DNA of 64,000 nt from Tenacibaculum sp. M341 (GCF_004337695.1 NZ_SJXJ01000007.1:49009-113008); one strand, 5' to 3'. Shown: positions 25,556 through 36,779, numbered from the stretch's first letter. Notes: generated by a model from the sequence alone, not told the origin. Translations and numbers: made by a program.

Positions 25556-27457
25556 TTAATTTAAAATTTGTTGATCTAATTTTTCGTAAACAGAATTGTT
25601 TGATTTGTATTCAGGAACAATTTCTTTGACTAGCTTTACTGTAATATTATTATTGTTATTTAAATTTTCATTACATAAATTGCTAATCTTGTTTAGAATG
25701 TCTTGGTGATTTATTTCTTGATTCTTAGCTATCATTATTTTTTCATGGTATGTAGGAGTAGTATTTTCTCCATTAGCTAATAGTTCTTCATATAATTTTT
25801 CTCCAGGTCTAAGTCCTGTTATTTTGATGTCAATATCTTCAGGGTATTTTAATCCGGATAAATGAATCATTCTTTTAGCTATGTCAAAGATTTTAACAGA
25901 TTTACCCATGTCGAAAATATAAATTTCCCCACCTTCACCCATTGTACCAGCTTCTATAACTAACTGGCAAGCTTCTGGTATTGTCATGAAATAACGAGTT
26001 ATATCTTTATGAGTAACAGTTAAAGGACCTCCTTCTTCTATTTGTTTTTTGAATAATGGAATAACAGAACCATTAGAACCTAAAACATTACCAAAACGAG
26101 TAATAGTAAATTTTGTTGTTCTGTTTTTTTTACTAAGACAACTAATATACATTTCAGCCACTCTTTTAGAAGCCCCCATTACATTCGTCGGGTTTACAGC
26201 TTTGTCTGTGGAAACCATTACAAATCTTTCTACGTTGTATTTTAGTGATAAATCGGCTATTATTTTAGTTCCAGCAACATTTATTTTGATAGCTTCATAA
26301 GGAGTTGATTCCATTAAAGGTACATGTTTGTATGCGGCTGCATGATATACTTTTTCAGGCTTAAATTCCTTAAATACATCCTCCATTCTATTCAAATCTC
26401 TAACATCAGCCACTATAGCAGTGAAGTTTTTTATTCCTTTACGAATAAGTTCTTGTTGGATTTCATAAAGAGGTGATTCAGCTTGATCAATTAAAATTAG
26501 ATGTTTATGGTTGTAATTGCATATTTGTCTAGATATTTCACTACCTATAGAACCTGCAGCACCAGTTACTAGAATAACTTTGTTGTTAACATCCCTTTTT
26601 ATGATTGGGTTATCAATTGTTATAGGCTTTCTATCTAATAAATCTTCTATTTTTACCTGTTTAATTTGATTTGCATCAAAATCACCACCAATCCATTTAG
26701 AGAAAGGAGGTACAATTTTTGGTTTAACTCCTAATTGTAATAGTCTGTCAGTAAGATATAAAAGTCTTTCAGATTTAATATTTTGGATAGAGAAAATTAT
26801 TTCATCTATTTCTTTTCTCTCAACGAATTCTTTTGTCAATTGAGATCTACTGTAAATTTTTACACGATCTATTTTCTTGCCAATTTTATTAGAGTCATCA
26901 TCAATAAACCCAATAACTTCATAATTGTTTTTAGTATCCCTGTTTAAAGCACCATATGTAATAAGTCCAGAATCACCCGCACCATATATCATTACATTAG
27001 TTATCTCTTTTAATTCAGATGAAATTATTTCGTAAAAAGCTTTGAAAATAAATCGACTAACTACTAATACAAATATTGAAATGAAATAATGAATTAATAT
27101 AATTGATTTTGGAATAGTATAGCTTGGTAGAATTTTAAATATTGTGTTAAAGGTTACAATAAACATAATACCAATACTAGCAACACTTACCCCTAAAAAA
27201 ACATTAAAAGCATCCCTAGTTCCGGTATGTCTAATAATTCCTCTATTAGAACCTACCAGCCAAAAAGAAATTAAAGAAATAAAACAAATAAACGGTAATT
27301 GATAAGTTAAATTACTGGTGTTAAAATTTAAAGAAGCATTAAAACGAATTGTGTAAGCAAGTATAAAACAAAGTGCTACTAAAATAACATCAATAATTAA
27401 AACAACCCAATGCGAAGCATGCTTGTTAAGAGCTTTTAAAAGAAAATTTCTAATCAT
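25556..27457 (-). CDS. Membrane-bound nucleotide-sugar 4,6-dehydratase (CapD/WbpM/PglF-like)
   Basis: The protein has 633 residues. Four membrane helices occupy about residues 17-140 and a Rossmann domain (IYGAGDSGLITYGAL) follows. The catalytic SDR domain starts at VTGAAGSIGSEI (about residue 295). The active site reads STDKAVNPTNVMGASKR, with Met in place of the usual catalytic Tyr. This Ser/Met/Lys arrangement is typical of WbpM/PglF-type UDP-GlcNAc 4,6-dehydratases. The product, UDP-4-keto-6-deoxy-GlcNAc, suits the DegT aminotransferase at 3292-4425. It leads the export operon, with its start region in the inner membrane. Confidence 0.92.
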   Translation of the reverse strand: MIRNFLLKALNKHASHWVVLIIDVILVALCFILAYTIRFNASLNFNTSNLTYQLPFICFISLISFWLVGSNRGIIRHTGTRDAFNVFLGVSVASIGIMFIVTFNTIFKILPSYTIPKSIILIHYFISIFVLVVSRFIFKAFYEIISSELKEITNVMIYGAGDSGLITYGALNRDTKNNYEVIGFIDDDSNKIGKKIDRVKIYSRSQLTKEFVERKEIDEIIFSIQNIKSERLLYLTDRLLQLGVKPKIVPPFSKWIGGDFDANQIKQVKIEDLLDRKPITIDNPIIKRDVNNKVILVTGAAGSIGSEISRQICNYNHKHLILIDQAESPLYEIQQELIRKGIKNFTAIVADVRDLNRMEDVFKEFKPEKVYHAAAYKHVPLMESTPYEAIKINVAGTKIIADLSLKYNVERFVMVSTDKAVNPTNVMGASKRVAEMYISCLSKKNRTTKFTITRFGNVLGSNGSVIPLFKKQIEEGGPLTVTHKDITRYFMTIPEACQLVIEAGTMGEGGEIYIFDMGKSVKIFDIAKRMIHLSGLKYPEDIDIKITGLRPGEKLYEELLANGENTTPTYHEKIMIAKNQEINHQDILNKISNLCNENLNNNNNITVKLVKEIVPEYKSNNSVYEKLDQQILN

Positions 27458-27512
27458 TTATCATCAAAATCAAACTGAGTAAATATACAACTAATTAACT
27501 AATGAATATTGA

Positions 27513-28028
27513 TTATATTCTCTTCATTTGCTGCTTTAGCATCTGAATCTGCTCTTTTAACATTCCATGCTTATCTAATTTTTTTGCTTCGTTCATTAAA
27601 GTAGTAGCCTCTCTCTTTCTTCTTTTGGTCATGGCAATACCAGCTAACTGTAATTTAGCCATAGCTAAATCATGATCCATAGACAACCCAAGTTTAATTG
27701 ATTTTTTTAGATACTTTTCAGCTTGAGTCATATTAGTTTGAGAAACCATAATTCCATGAAGATAATTATAGTAACCTTCTTGTTTTCTTATTAAAGCAGA
27801 AGAAGGATTTTTAATATATCCTAACCATTTTTTTGCTCCTTCAAAATTTTGTTTTCTTAACTGAAGAAAAGCAAGTAAAATGAATTCGTTTTTGAAATAA
27901 AAAAGAACAAAAATAGAAGCGAATAATAATAAAGCAATTCCATTTCCTATGTGACCTTGGAAAAATTCATAGAAAGCCCAAACTGTAATTATTGCAGCAA
28001 TGGCTAGTTTAATATTTTTATTGAACAT
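27513..28028 (-). CDS. Small membrane protein with TPR-like helices
   Basis: This 171-residue protein has two predicted membrane helices at its N-terminus (about 8-24 and 28-46), similar to DUF2892-type starts. Helical TPR-like segments follow, such as QEGYYNYLHGIMVSQTNMTQAE and KYLKKSIKLGLSMDHDLAMAK, and the C-terminus is basic. The helical part would face the cytoplasm. It lies 55 bp from the dehydratase gene and 48 bp from ccsBA. I do not recognise a function. Similar proteins are probably common in flavobacteria, but this was not tested. Confidence 0.7.
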   Translation of the reverse strand: MFNKNIKLAIAAIITVWAFYEFFQGHIGNGIALLLFASIFVLFYFKNEFILLAFLQLRKQNFEGAKKWLGYIKNPSSALIRKQEGYYNYLHGIMVSQTNMTQAEKYLKKSIKLGLSMDHDLAMAKLQLAGIAMTKRRKREATTLMNEAKKLDKHGMLKEQIQMLKQQMKRI

Positions 28029-28076
28029 CTTTTATCTTTTAGGTGGCAAATGTACGTTTTTCTAACAGAATTAATT

Positions 28077-31000
28077 TTATGATTTGTAAAACTTTTTGTG
28101 TTTAAACCAAGCAATCAATCCAATGATTATAACAAATGCTACCGAATAAGTTACAGAATCTGGTGTAATCACTTTATCACCACTAGCATAAGAATGCAAG
28201 CCTGCTAAATAAAAGTTAACTCCAAAATACGTCATCATAACTGATGCATATGCAATTACTGTCCATAAATTAAAAGTATATCTAGATTTTAAACCAGGAA
28301 TTAAGCGCATATGAAGAACAAAAGCATAAATCATAATGGAAATTAAAGCCCACGTTTCTTTTGGATCCCATCCCCAATAACGCCCCCAACTTTCATTAGC
28401 CCACATTGCACCAAGGAAATTCCCTACAGTTAACATTACTAAACCAACAGCAGCAGACATTTCGTTAATTATGGTAAGCTCTCTTAAGTTTAGTAACATT
28501 TTCTTTTTATTGTTTTTGGTTGTGAAAATAATTAAGAATAAAGAAACAACACCTAAAATCATACTTAGAGAAAAAGGACCATAGCTCGCAACAATAATTG
28601 ATACATGCACAAGAACCCACCAAGAATTTAAAACAGGAACCAAATTAGCTATTTCAGGATCAAGCCAATTACCCATTGCAAAAAATAATATTATAGATGT
28701 TACAAAAGAAGCAGCTCCTATTGTTAAAGCTGATTTTCTTCCTAAAGAAAGTCCAAACAGCATAGTTGCCCACGCTACATATATAATACTTTCATAAGCA
28801 TTACTCCAAGGAGCATGACCACTAATATACCAACGCATTATAAGTCCAATAGTATGGAATACTAATAATAGAATTATAACGGCTATTAATCCTTTTATGA
28901 GGTAGTTGATAAACTTATTTTCATAAAATATTTTTAAAACAACAACTATGGTTAAAAGTAAACCTAACAAACCATAATATCTGAAAAGCTTCTTGAAAAA
29001 GTTTATTTTATTATACGCTATCTCGGCATCTATTTTATCTTTTGAAGGAATAACTTCGCTACCATATTTTTGTTGGAATTTTTTTATACCATCGAGTACC
29101 TTGTTAGCATCAGAATAATCATTAGTTTTTTTAGCTTCAAATAAAAATTGTAAATAAACAGGTAAAGATTGACGAACGAAAACAGAATCTGTTCCTTTAA
29201 ATCCTGCAGTTATAGTTTCAGCTTGTGACACCCATTTATTGTTTTCATCATTAGGAATAGGGTAAATTTTTAAGATACCACCGCTTAGAGTTTGAGTTAA
29301 TAACCAAACTCTTTCCTCAGCTTTAATAAGATCTCTTTCAAAATAATTTTGAATTTTTTTCTTTTGAGCTTTCACTACTAGTTCAGCGATTTTAGAATTA
29401 CCGTTTTGATCATAAAAATCAATAATTCTAGCATGTTTTGCAGTAGGTGCTACTCCCAGAATTTCTCTAATTTGTGTATTTCCTCTTTGTAAATGAATAA
29501 CAGGAATGTTAAACCAAAGTCTAGGTGTTTGTGTCATAGATAGAAGTATTTGACTTGGAGTCAAGCCTCTAAAGTTCTCACTATGTGTAACTTTTCTTAC
29601 CAATTCAGAGGCAAATGTGTGAGCTGGTTTCATTCTACCTTTAGCATCTTGAATAACCAATCGACCAAATTTTTCAGCTTCTTCCTTATTTGTAATGAAA
29701 GTATTTAAAATACTATCAATTTGTTGTTCTGTAAATTCCTTTTTTTGTTCTTTTTGATGGTTGTTATGTTGTGCATAAGAAGAAATATTAAAAGCAAAAA
29801 GAATTAGAGCTGTTACGCCAACTTTCTTATCGTTGATTTTTCGTAGTGATTTCTTCAATGAATCAAAACGAGTGTTTTTTGCAAAAAGCATTGAAATTAA
29901 TCCTATATAAAGAAGTGAGTAACCTAAATAAGTAACAAATGTTCCCCAGAAATCGTGATTAACAGAAAGGTGAGTTTGTTCAATAGCTTGACCTTCATTT
30001 TTATAACTTGCTTGAAAGAATTTATATCCTTTATAATCTAAAATATGATTCATGAAAATTCTGTAATCAAAAGATTCTTTTTTATCAATTACTGTAATTT
30101 CACTAGCGAAAGAAGCAGGACTATCAGAACCAGGGTATTTTTCTAATTGAAAATCGTTTAATTTTACTTCAAATGGAGTATTTAACATTTTTGCACCATA
30201 CCAAGATCTGAAATTTAAATCGCCTATAGAAAAATCGTGTTTATTGTTGGTGTTAAACTGTCCTCCCGTGTACTCTACACGTTTCGTTTCTCCATTGTAG
30301 GTAATATCAAAAATAGCAACATCGTATTTTGTCTTATCCTTTTTTCCTCTGATGGTTTTAATTTCTCCTTTCTCAGCAGGTTTTGGAATAACAAACTGTA
30401 AACCTTCAACATTATGAAGTGTTAAAAATTGGAAGTTCTGAGTACTATCTTTTACAATGTTACCTTTTTTCTGATCAGCCATTCGAAGCCATTCTCCGTT
30501 AGCTTTTGTTTTCATTTTTAAGCTGCCATCTTCATAAAAGAAGTTGATAGAAGCGTTATCATATTCAGCATCAAAACCAACAAGTATATTGTGTATGTTT
30601 TCAATAGTACCTCTCTTTATATAGTGTTCATGTCTGCTTCCGCTTGAACTTTCTACTAAAAATAAATGTTCAGTGCCATTTTCATCTAAAACCAATTTAG
30701 TTTCAGCCCAAGGGATATATTCTACTAATTTAAAATTAACTTCTTTTGCAGCAACATTTTGTTTCGGCTTAAAAGCGAAATTAAATTCTTCATTATTTGT
30801 ACCCCAAGCAGAAAATAGTAATTTTTGGTTGTAAGATCTTTGTGAAACATTATCATCTATTGTTACATTTAAGTAATTAGTATCAGACAAGAACACACTT
30901 GTAGTTTCTCCTTCATCTATTATCATCATTCCTTCGTAACCAAAATATCTTGTAATTCCTGCACCAATTAAAATGAATAAGAATGCTATATGAAACATAA

Positions 31001-31235
31001 ATACAGCCCATTTTTCTTTTCTGAATAACTTGTATTTAAAGATGTTTCCAAAAAAATTAATAACAAAAAACAATAGAATTAGTTCGAACCACCAAGTATT
31101 GTATACTAATTTTTTTGCGGTTTGTGTTCCAAAATCGTTTTCTATGAAAGTGGCAATTCCCATGGCAGCAGCAGCAGCAAAAAATAAAACAGCCATTAAA
31201 CGAGTGGAGTAAATTATATTTAATAATTTTTTCAT
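28077..31235 (-). CDS. Cytochrome c biogenesis protein CcsBA (ResB-ResC fusion)
   Basis: This 1052-residue fused system II haem-delivery protein has an N-terminal ResB half with membrane helices (residues ~10-100, then another near 435) and a large periplasmic region. The C-terminal CcsA/ResC half begins about residue 755, has many helices and ends AWFKHKKFYKS. The haem-binding tryptophan-rich motif is visible as WGRYWGWDPKETWALI, and external haem-ligand histidines are plausible in RWYISGHAPWSN and FYLAGLHSYASG. The enzyme carries haem across the membrane and attaches it to apocytochromes at CXXCH. Fused CcsBA is usual in Bacteroidota. It is a single-gene unit and no thioredoxin partner is adjacent. 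Confidence 0.93.
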   Translation of the reverse strand: MKKLLNIIYSTRLMAVLFFAAAAAMGIATFIENDFGTQTAKKLVYNTWWFELILLFFVINFFGNIFKYKLFRKEKWAVFMFHIAFLFILIGAGITRYFGYEGMMIIDEGETTSVFLSDTNYLNVTIDDNVSQRSYNQKLLFSAWGTNNEEFNFAFKPKQNVAAKEVNFKLVEYIPWAETKLVLDENGTEHLFLVESSSGSRHEHYIKRGTIENIHNILVGFDAEYDNASINFFYEDGSLKMKTKANGEWLRMADQKKGNIVKDSTQNFQFLTLHNVEGLQFVIPKPAEKGEIKTIRGKKDKTKYDVAIFDITYNGETKRVEYTGGQFNTNNKHDFSIGDLNFRSWYGAKMLNTPFEVKLNDFQLEKYPGSDSPASFASEITVIDKKESFDYRIFMNHILDYKGYKFFQASYKNEGQAIEQTHLSVNHDFWGTFVTYLGYSLLYIGLISMLFAKNTRFDSLKKSLRKINDKKVGVTALILFAFNISSYAQHNNHQKEQKKEFTEQQIDSILNTFITNKEEAEKFGRLVIQDAKGRMKPAHTFASELVRKVTHSENFRGLTPSQILLSMTQTPRLWFNIPVIHLQRGNTQIREILGVAPTAKHARIIDFYDQNGNSKIAELVVKAQKKKIQNYFERDLIKAEERVWLLTQTLSGGILKIYPIPNDENNKWVSQAETITAGFKGTDSVFVRQSLPVYLQFLFEAKKTNDYSDANKVLDGIKKFQQKYGSEVIPSKDKIDAEIAYNKINFFKKLFRYYGLLGLLLTIVVVLKIFYENKFINYLIKGLIAVIILLLVFHTIGLIMRWYISGHAPWSNAYESIIYVAWATMLFGLSLGRKSALTIGAASFVTSIILFFAMGNWLDPEIANLVPVLNSWWVLVHVSIIVASYGPFSLSMILGVVSLFLIIFTTKNNKKKMLLNLRELTIINEMSAAVGLVMLTVGNFLGAMWANESWGRYWGWDPKETWALISIMIYAFVLHMRLIPGLKSRYTFNLWTVIAYASVMMTYFGVNFYLAGLHSYASGDKVITPDSVTYSVAFVIIIGLIAWFKHKKFYKS

Positions 31236-31519
31236 GTGATAAATGTTATCTTTTCTTGAGATATAAAGAGTAAGAAAGTTTCATTTTAGAATAAATTTCT
31301 TACAAAAAGTTTAAATACTTAAAACATAAACTAAACTTTAGATATCTCAGAGATTTTGACTTTACTATAAAATATTTATGCTTTCTATGTGAAAAAGTAA
31401 AATTAGTAATAAAATGATACCAGATTAAAAAGCGTTGCAAATTTACGCAAACTTCAGTGAATACGCTTTATGAATCGATTTGATTTTTGGTCTTTAGAAT
31501 AACTAAAAATTAAGTGAAT

Positions 31520-32398
31520 TTATACACCTATTTTTTCGCCCATTTTAACAAAAGTTTCTATGTTGTTTTTTGTGTTTTCCAAAATGTCGTTATCTATTTT
31601 GATTTTATTCTTGTCAATTAAAATAACAACAGTAGAACCACCGAAAGCAAAATACCCCATTTCATCTCCTTTGTTTATTGTAGTGTTAGGAGTATAGGTG
31701 CTTAAAATGCTTCCAACCATAGTAGCTCCTACAGGGGCAAGAAGTATATTGCCTTTTTCTTCAGATTTTAAAATGCAATATTCTCGTTTGTTTTCACAAA
31801 AAACTTTAGTGAAATTAGAAGCTAAAGCATATGGTGAAACTGACAAGTAATCACCATCTATTTTTTCTGATTCGCTTGGAATTCCGTTGTAAGGAAAATG
31901 GTAACGATGGTAATCATTAGGAGCTAATCTTAAAATTAACATTGATGCGTTATCATATTCTTTTGCTAAATCATCATTATTTAAAAATTCTCTTAACGTA
32001 AATTTTCTACCTTTAACAAAAAAACTACTGACATCCTGTATGTTTTCGAAGGCTAGCAACTTTCCGTCACCAGGTGATATAAAATCACTTTCAATTGGCC
32101 TGGCTTCTGGTTTTAATTTACGATAGAAAAAATCATTAAAAGAAGTAAACTCATCAATAGATTTTTTAGCTTCAGTAATATCAATGTTTAAATCTGAGAC
32201 AAACTGCTTGATTTTTTTTGATGATGAAGGTTTGTTCATTTTTCTACCATACCATTCAGATAAAAACTTGCGTTTTACAAGTGGTAAAAAAAGCATTTTA
32301 CCGAAAGGGTTATTATAGAGTAATTTTAGAAAACCTTCACCTGGAGGAGTTTCTATTTGTGTTTTTCCAGATTTTCTATCGATGAATTTGATTTGCAT
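31520..32398 (-). CDS. psd: Phosphatidylserine decarboxylase
   Basis: This 292-residue pyruvoyl-dependent enzyme makes phosphatidylethanolamine from phosphatidylserine. The self-cleavage site is FGGSTVV with Gly254-Ser255, where Ser255 becomes the pyruvoyl group. Asp111 in SPGDGK and His167 in DYHRYHFP complete the expected triad of the proenzyme. Length matches the longer, Clostridium-like form. It lies 34 bp after mutB on the same strand. No pssA is adjacent, unlike in some genomes. The 284 bp before it (31236-31519), downstream of its stop, show no gene or clear terminator. Confidence 0.92.
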   Translation of the reverse strand: MQIKFIDRKSGKTQIETPPGEGFLKLLYNNPFGKMLFLPLVKRKFLSEWYGRKMNKPSSSKKIKQFVSDLNIDITEAKKSIDEFTSFNDFFYRKLKPEARPIESDFISPGDGKLLAFENIQDVSSFFVKGRKFTLREFLNNDDLAKEYDNASMLILRLAPNDYHRYHFPYNGIPSESEKIDGDYLSVSPYALASNFTKVFCENKREYCILKSEEKGNILLAPVGATMVGSILSTYTPNTTINKGDEMGYFAFGGSTVVILIDKNKIKIDNDILENTKNNIETFVKMGEKIGV

Positions 32399-32432
32399 TT
32401 TATGCTTGATTTATATGGTTGTTGTTGAGAAA

Positions 32433-34496
32433 TTATTCTTCAACACTATCAATTAGAATGTCTAATAATTCAATAGCAGCTTGCGCTATTTTAGTACCTG
32501 GTCCAAAAACACCAACAGCACCTGCATCAAATAAAAATTGATAATCTTGTGCTGGTATAACTCCACCAACTATCACCATGATATCCTCTCTGCCATACTT
32601 TTTAAGCTCTTCAATAACTTGCGGGACTAATGTTTTATGACCTGCTGCCAAAGATGAAATACCTAAAATGTGTACATCATTTTCTACAGCTTGTTTGGTT
32701 GCTTCTTGTGGTGTTTGAAATAAAGGACCAACATCAACATCAAAACCTAAATCAGCATAACCTGTAGCAACTACTTTAGCTCCACGATCATGTCCGTCCT
32801 GACCTAGTTTTGCAATCATTATACGAGGTCTACGTCCTTCTAATTTAGCAAATTCATCAGCTAATTCACTAGCTTTTTTAAATAATGAATCGTCTTTTAT
32901 TTCTTTACTATACACTCCAGATATGGTTTTGTTAACGGCTTTATGTCTGCCAAAAGTAACTTCTAAAGCGTCAGATATTTCACCTAATGTAGCTCTGTTT
33001 CTTGCCGCTTTTACAGCTAAATCTAATAAGTTACCGTTACCAGTTTTAGCACATGCTGTTAAGTCTGATAAAGATTTTTCAACATCGCTATTATTTCTTT
33101 TCGATTTTAAATCGTTAAGTCTTTCTATTTGAGATTTTCTAACGGCTTCATTATCTACTTCTAGAATGTGCAGAGGGTCTTCTTTTTCTAATTGATATTT
33201 GTTTACGCCAACAATTACATCTTGAGCGCTATCTATTTTTGCTTGTTTAATAGCAGCGGCTTCCTCAATACGCATTTTCGGAATTCCTTTTTCAATAGCT
33301 TTGGTCATTCCTCCTAAATCATCAACTTCTTGAATTAATTCCCAAGCTTTATTTGCAATTTCTTCTGTTAATTGTTCTAAATGATAACTTCCAGCCCAAG
33401 GATCTACAGTTTTGGTAATATGAGTTTCTTGTTGTAGATAAATTTGGGTGTTTCTTGCAATACGAGCAGAAAAATCTGTTGGTAAGGCAATTGCTTCGTC
33501 TAAAGCATTTGTGTGTAAACTTTGAGTTCCTCCAAATGCAGCAGCCATCGCTTCTATAGTTGTTCTAGCTACGTTATTAAAAGGATCTTGCTCTGTTAAA
33601 CTCCAACCGCTTGTTTGACAATGTGTTCTTAGTGCTAGAGATTTTGGGTTTTTAGGGTTGAATTGTTTAACTAATTTAGCCCATAACATTCTACCAGCAC
33701 GCATTTTGGCAATCTCTGTAAAATGATTCATCCCAATAGCCCAAAAGAAAGATAGGCGAGGGGCAAAAGAATCAATATCCATACCAGCAGTCAATCCTGT
33801 TTTTATGTATTCTAGTCCATCAGCTAGGGTGTAAGCTAATTCAATCTCAGGAGTAGCACCAGCTTCTTGCATATGATATCCAGAAATGGAGATAGAATTG
33901 AATTTTGGCATATTATTACTGGTGTATTCAAAAATATCAGCAATAATTTTCATTGAAGGAGTAGGTGGGTAGATGTATGTGTTACGCACCATAAATTCCT
34001 TTAAAATATCGTTTTGTATTGTTCCTGATAATTTTTCTGGTGAAACACCTTGTTCTTCAGCGGCAATTATATAGAAAGCTAGTACAGGTAGTACAGCTCC
34101 GTTCATAGTCATTGAAACAGACATTTTATCTAAAGGAATCTGATCAAATAAGACTTTCATGTCTTCAACTGAATCAATAGCAACACCAGCTTTACCAACA
34201 TCTCCTTGAACTCTCTCATGATCCGAATCGTATCCTCTGTGTGTAGCTAAATCAAAAGCAACGGATAAACCTTTTTGTCCTGCGGCTAAGTTTCTTCTGT
34301 AAAAAGCATTACTTTCTTCAGCGGTTGAGAAACCAGCGTATTGTCTAATGGTCCAAGGTCTACGAACGTACATTGTAGAATAAGGTCCTCTCAAGTTTGG
34401 TGCAATACCAGCAACAAAATCTTCGTGTTTGTAATGTTCTACATCTGATTTTTTATTGTCAGATAATTTTATGTTGGATAGGTCTTTTCTACTCAT
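32433..34496 (-). CDS. scpA: Methylmalonyl-CoA mutase large (catalytic) subunit
   Basis: This 687-residue adenosylcobalamin enzyme interconverts succinyl-CoA and methylmalonyl-CoA. The TIM-barrel catalytic domain starts at [17 protein letters not shown]. The C-terminal B12-binding domain (about 555-687) has the cobalt-ligand motif [12 protein letters not shown] with His near residue 567, plus the downstream GGVIPAQD. The ATG overlaps the end of mutA by 8 bp, so the subunits are translationally coupled. It needs cobalamin, which ties it to the riboswitch-controlled uptake genes 18 kb away. Confidence 0.96.
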   Translation of the reverse strand: MSRKDLSNIKLSDNKKSDVEHYKHEDFVAGIAPNLRGPYSTMYVRRPWTIRQYAGFSTAEESNAFYRRNLAAGQKGLSVAFDLATHRGYDSDHERVQGDVGKAGVAIDSVEDMKVLFDQIPLDKMSVSMTMNGAVLPVLAFYIIAAEEQGVSPEKLSGTIQNDILKEFMVRNTYIYPPTPSMKIIADIFEYTSNNMPKFNSISISGYHMQEAGATPEIELAYTLADGLEYIKTGLTAGMDIDSFAPRLSFFWAIGMNHFTEIAKMRAGRMLWAKLVKQFNPKNPKSLALRTHCQTSGWSLTEQDPFNNVARTTIEAMAAAFGGTQSLHTNALDEAIALPTDFSARIARNTQIYLQQETHITKTVDPWAGSYHLEQLTEEIANKAWELIQEVDDLGGMTKAIEKGIPKMRIEEAAAIKQAKIDSAQDVIVGVNKYQLEKEDPLHILEVDNEAVRKSQIERLNDLKSKRNNSDVEKSLSDLTACAKTGNGNLLDLAVKAARNRATLGEISDALEVTFGRHKAVNKTISGVYSKEIKDDSLFKKASELADEFAKLEGRRPRIMIAKLGQDGHDRGAKVVATGYADLGFDVDVGPLFQTPQEATKQAVENDVHILGISSLAAGHKTLVPQVIEELKKYGREDIMVIVGGVIPAQDYQFLFDAGAVGVFGPGTKIAQAAIELLDILIDSVEE

Positions 34497-35841
34497 TTTC
34501 TAATCGTTCTTGTTCAAGTTTTTCAGCTAATCGTCTTTGGATGATTGGTTGAATAAGTGTTTTTTGATGGCGTTGTTTTACAAAAGGAAATAACTCGAGA
34601 TCATTTTTCATTTGATCTTTTTCGTTTTGAATTTTATTAGTTCCTAATAAAACGATTTCGTTTTTGTTAAAAAGAAGTTGTTCTTTTTCTGCTGATTCAG
34701 AAATTTTTCGTTGAATAACACCTTCTTTTAGTTGTTTTAAAAATCCACCACCTTGTTCTATTTGCTTGAAAATTTCAAGAGCATTTTCTGCAAGTTCTTT
34801 AGTAATAGCTTCTATGTAATAACTTCCGTCAGCAAAATCATGGGCGTTTTCAAAACCGCTTTCTTCTTTTAAAATAAGTAATTGGTTTCTAGAAATTCGC
34901 TCTCCAAATTCATTTGATTTATGGAAGATTTCGTCGTAAGAAACATTAGAAACAGTGTTTGCTCCACCTAAAACAGCACTCATGCATTCAGAAGTGGTTC
35001 TAAGCATGTTTACATTATAATCGTAAAGTGTTTTGTTTCTTAATGAAGGTTGAGTAAAAATATGAGCTTGATTGTTTGTTACATCATATTCGTTCAGTAA
35101 TGAGTTCCAAAGAATTCTAAAAGCTCTAAGTTTGGCTACTTCAAAGAAATAATTACTTCCAACAGAAAAATTAAAATGAATTTTATCAGTGATATCTGCT
35201 CCAAAATGATTTAAATATTCATTAGCATGTGCTAAAGCATAAGCTAATTGCTGCGTGTTGGTTGCACCTGCATTTTGATATAAACTAGCGTTTACAGCTA
35301 TTGCAGGTTTAGAAACTTTGGTAATTAATTCTTCTAGCTCTTGATGATCTTTGTTTAAGTTTGAAAACCAATTTCCTGTTTGGGCTAAGTTTCCAATAAT
35401 ATCAATGTTAAAGTATACTTTTTCTTTTTTTAGAAAATCAGAAATCTCACTGATAAAATTGACATCCAGAAAAGTAAAATTAAAATAAAAGTAAGCGCTG
35501 AATTTATCTAAATCATTCAGTACTTCTTTGTAATCAAAATCAGCATCTGCTTTAAATTCGATAGCATTAGCACCTCTTTTTAAAGAATCTATAGCTAATT
35601 TATTTGCAATTATCTCGTTGTCTATAAAGATAGACTCACAGATGTTAAAATCATCATTTGAGCGATTTGTTTTTTGGTGTGTTTGGTCGTCTTTTGTGTA
35701 AAAAGGTTTTACCGTAATTCCCTCATTTGTTTTCCATAACAAGGTTTCGTTGTAATCTAATCCTTTTAAATCGACATTTATTTTTTGTTTCCAGGCTTTC
35801 TCAGAAACGGTTTCAAATTCGCTAAATAGATAATTGCTCAT
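34489..35841 (-). CDS. mutA: Methylmalonyl-CoA mutase small subunit
   Basis: This 450-residue partner of the catalytic subunit carries a TIM-barrel-like mutase domain ([23 protein letters not shown] and [25 protein letters not shown]). It has no C-terminal B12-binding domain, since no DxHxxG motif is seen, so it stops about 170 residues short of longer MutA forms such as that of Propionibacterium. The short form appears to be standard in Bacteroidota. Its ATG shares one base with the stop of the divIC-like gene (TAATG). Confidence 0.9.
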   Translation of the reverse strand: MSNYLFSEFETVSEKAWKQKINVDLKGLDYNETLLWKTNEGITVKPFYTKDDQTHQKTNRSNDDFNICESIFIDNEIIANKLAIDSLKRGANAIEFKADADFDYKEVLNDLDKFSAYFYFNFTFLDVNFISEISDFLKKEKVYFNIDIIGNLAQTGNWFSNLNKDHQELEELITKVSKPAIAVNASLYQNAGATNTQQLAYALAHANEYLNHFGADITDKIHFNFSVGSNYFFEVAKLRAFRILWNSLLNEYDVTNNQAHIFTQPSLRNKTLYDYNVNMLRTTSECMSAVLGGANTVSNVSYDEIFHKSNEFGERISRNQLLILKEESGFENAHDFADGSYYIEAITKELAENALEIFKQIEQGGGFLKQLKEGVIQRKISESAEKEQLLFNKNEIVLLGTNKIQNEKDQMKNDLELFPFVKQRHQKTLIQPIIQRRLAEKLEQERLENE

Positions 35842-36158
35842 TATTTTTTTATGGTATCAAATTCAATAATATATATATCTTCATTACCTCTCTTCATTAA
35901 ATATTTTTCTCTCGCAAAGCGTTCTAACTCTAAAGAATCTTTTAGTTTTTCTATAGTTTCTTTGTCTTTGGCAATTCTTTTTTTATGATGATTTATCCAA
36001 GTTTCAAGCTCATCAATATCTTCATTTAATTCTCTGTGATTAAGATATGAATTTTCATCAAAAAAAAGCATCCAAACTACAAATACAGTTAGGATAATTA
36101 GGTAAATGTTTGTAGCTAACTTAACTACAGGTTTATTTTTTATTGATTTTAAATTCAT
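35841..36158 (-). CDS. FtsB/DivIC-family septum protein
   Basis: This 105-residue bitopic membrane protein has one helix (about residues 14-31), then a coiled coil (NEDIDELETWINHHKKRIAKD) and a REKYLMKRGNEDIYIIEF ending typical of FtsB/DivIC. These proteins link FtsL and FtsQ in the divisome and signal septal peptidoglycan synthesis. It sits 6 bp after udk and overlaps mutA by 1 bp. That order looks unusual functionally but is probably a conserved flavobacterial arrangement. Confidence 0.87.
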   Translation of the reverse strand: MNLKSIKNKPVVKLATNIYLIILTVFVVWMLFFDENSYLNHRELNEDIDELETWINHHKKRIAKDKETIEKLKDSLELERFAREKYLMKRGNEDIYIIEFDTIKK

Positions 36159-36164
36159 ATTGAC

Positions 36165-36779
36165 TTATAAACGTTCACTAATTACTGTTCTTACAATGTC
36201 AATAGCAACTGTATTGTATCGGTCATTAGGAATAATAATATCAGCATAGCTCTTAGTAGGTTCAATAAATTCTTCATGCATAGGTTTCAAGGTGTTTTGA
36301 TATCTTGTTAAAACCTCATTTATATCTCTACCTCTTTCTGAAATATCTCTTTTTACACGTCTTATTAATCTTTCATCGGCATCAGCATGAACAAATATTT
36401 TTATATCACATAAATCTCTTAGCAATTTGTTATTGAAAATTAAGATACCTTCAACAATGATTACTTTTCTTGGGTGAGTTTTTACAGTGTCTTTTGTTCT
36501 GTTATGAGTTACAAAAGAATAAATTGGTTGTTCTATTACTTTATTTTCTCTTAATTCTGCTAAATGCTCAACTAGTAATTCAAAGTCTATAGCTCTAGGA
36601 TGATCAAAATTTATTTTAGAGCGTTCTTGGTAAGTAAGATTATCTGTAGCTTTATAATAAGAATCTTGAGAAATTATACAAACTTCATCAGGTGGTAATT
36701 CATTTACAATTTGATTCACTACAGTGGTTTTTCCACTTCCTGTACCTCCTGCGATACCTATTATAAAAATATTTTTCAT
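36165..36779 (-). CDS. udk: Uridine kinase
   Basis: This 204-residue P-loop kinase phosphorylates uridine and cytidine for pyrimidine salvage. Walker A is GIAGGTGSGKTT (residues 7-18). ISQDSYYK and NFDHPRAIDFELL bind the nucleoside and YSFVTHNRT is typical of the family. The C-terminus FIEPTKSYADIIIPNDRYNTVA is diagnostic. It leads the udk-divIC-mutA-mutB-psd run, in which gaps are 34 bp or less or the genes overlap. With cdd at 12274 it gives a route from cytidine to UMP. Confidence 0.95.
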   Translation of the reverse strand: MKNIFIIGIAGGTGSGKTTVVNQIVNELPPDEVCIISQDSYYKATDNLTYQERSKINFDHPRAIDFELLVEHLAELRENKVIEQPIYSFVTHNRTKDTVKTHPRKVIIVEGILIFNNKLLRDLCDIKIFVHADADERLIRRVKRDISERGRDINEVLTRYQNTLKPMHEEFIEPTKSYADIIIPNDRYNTVAIDIVRTVISERL

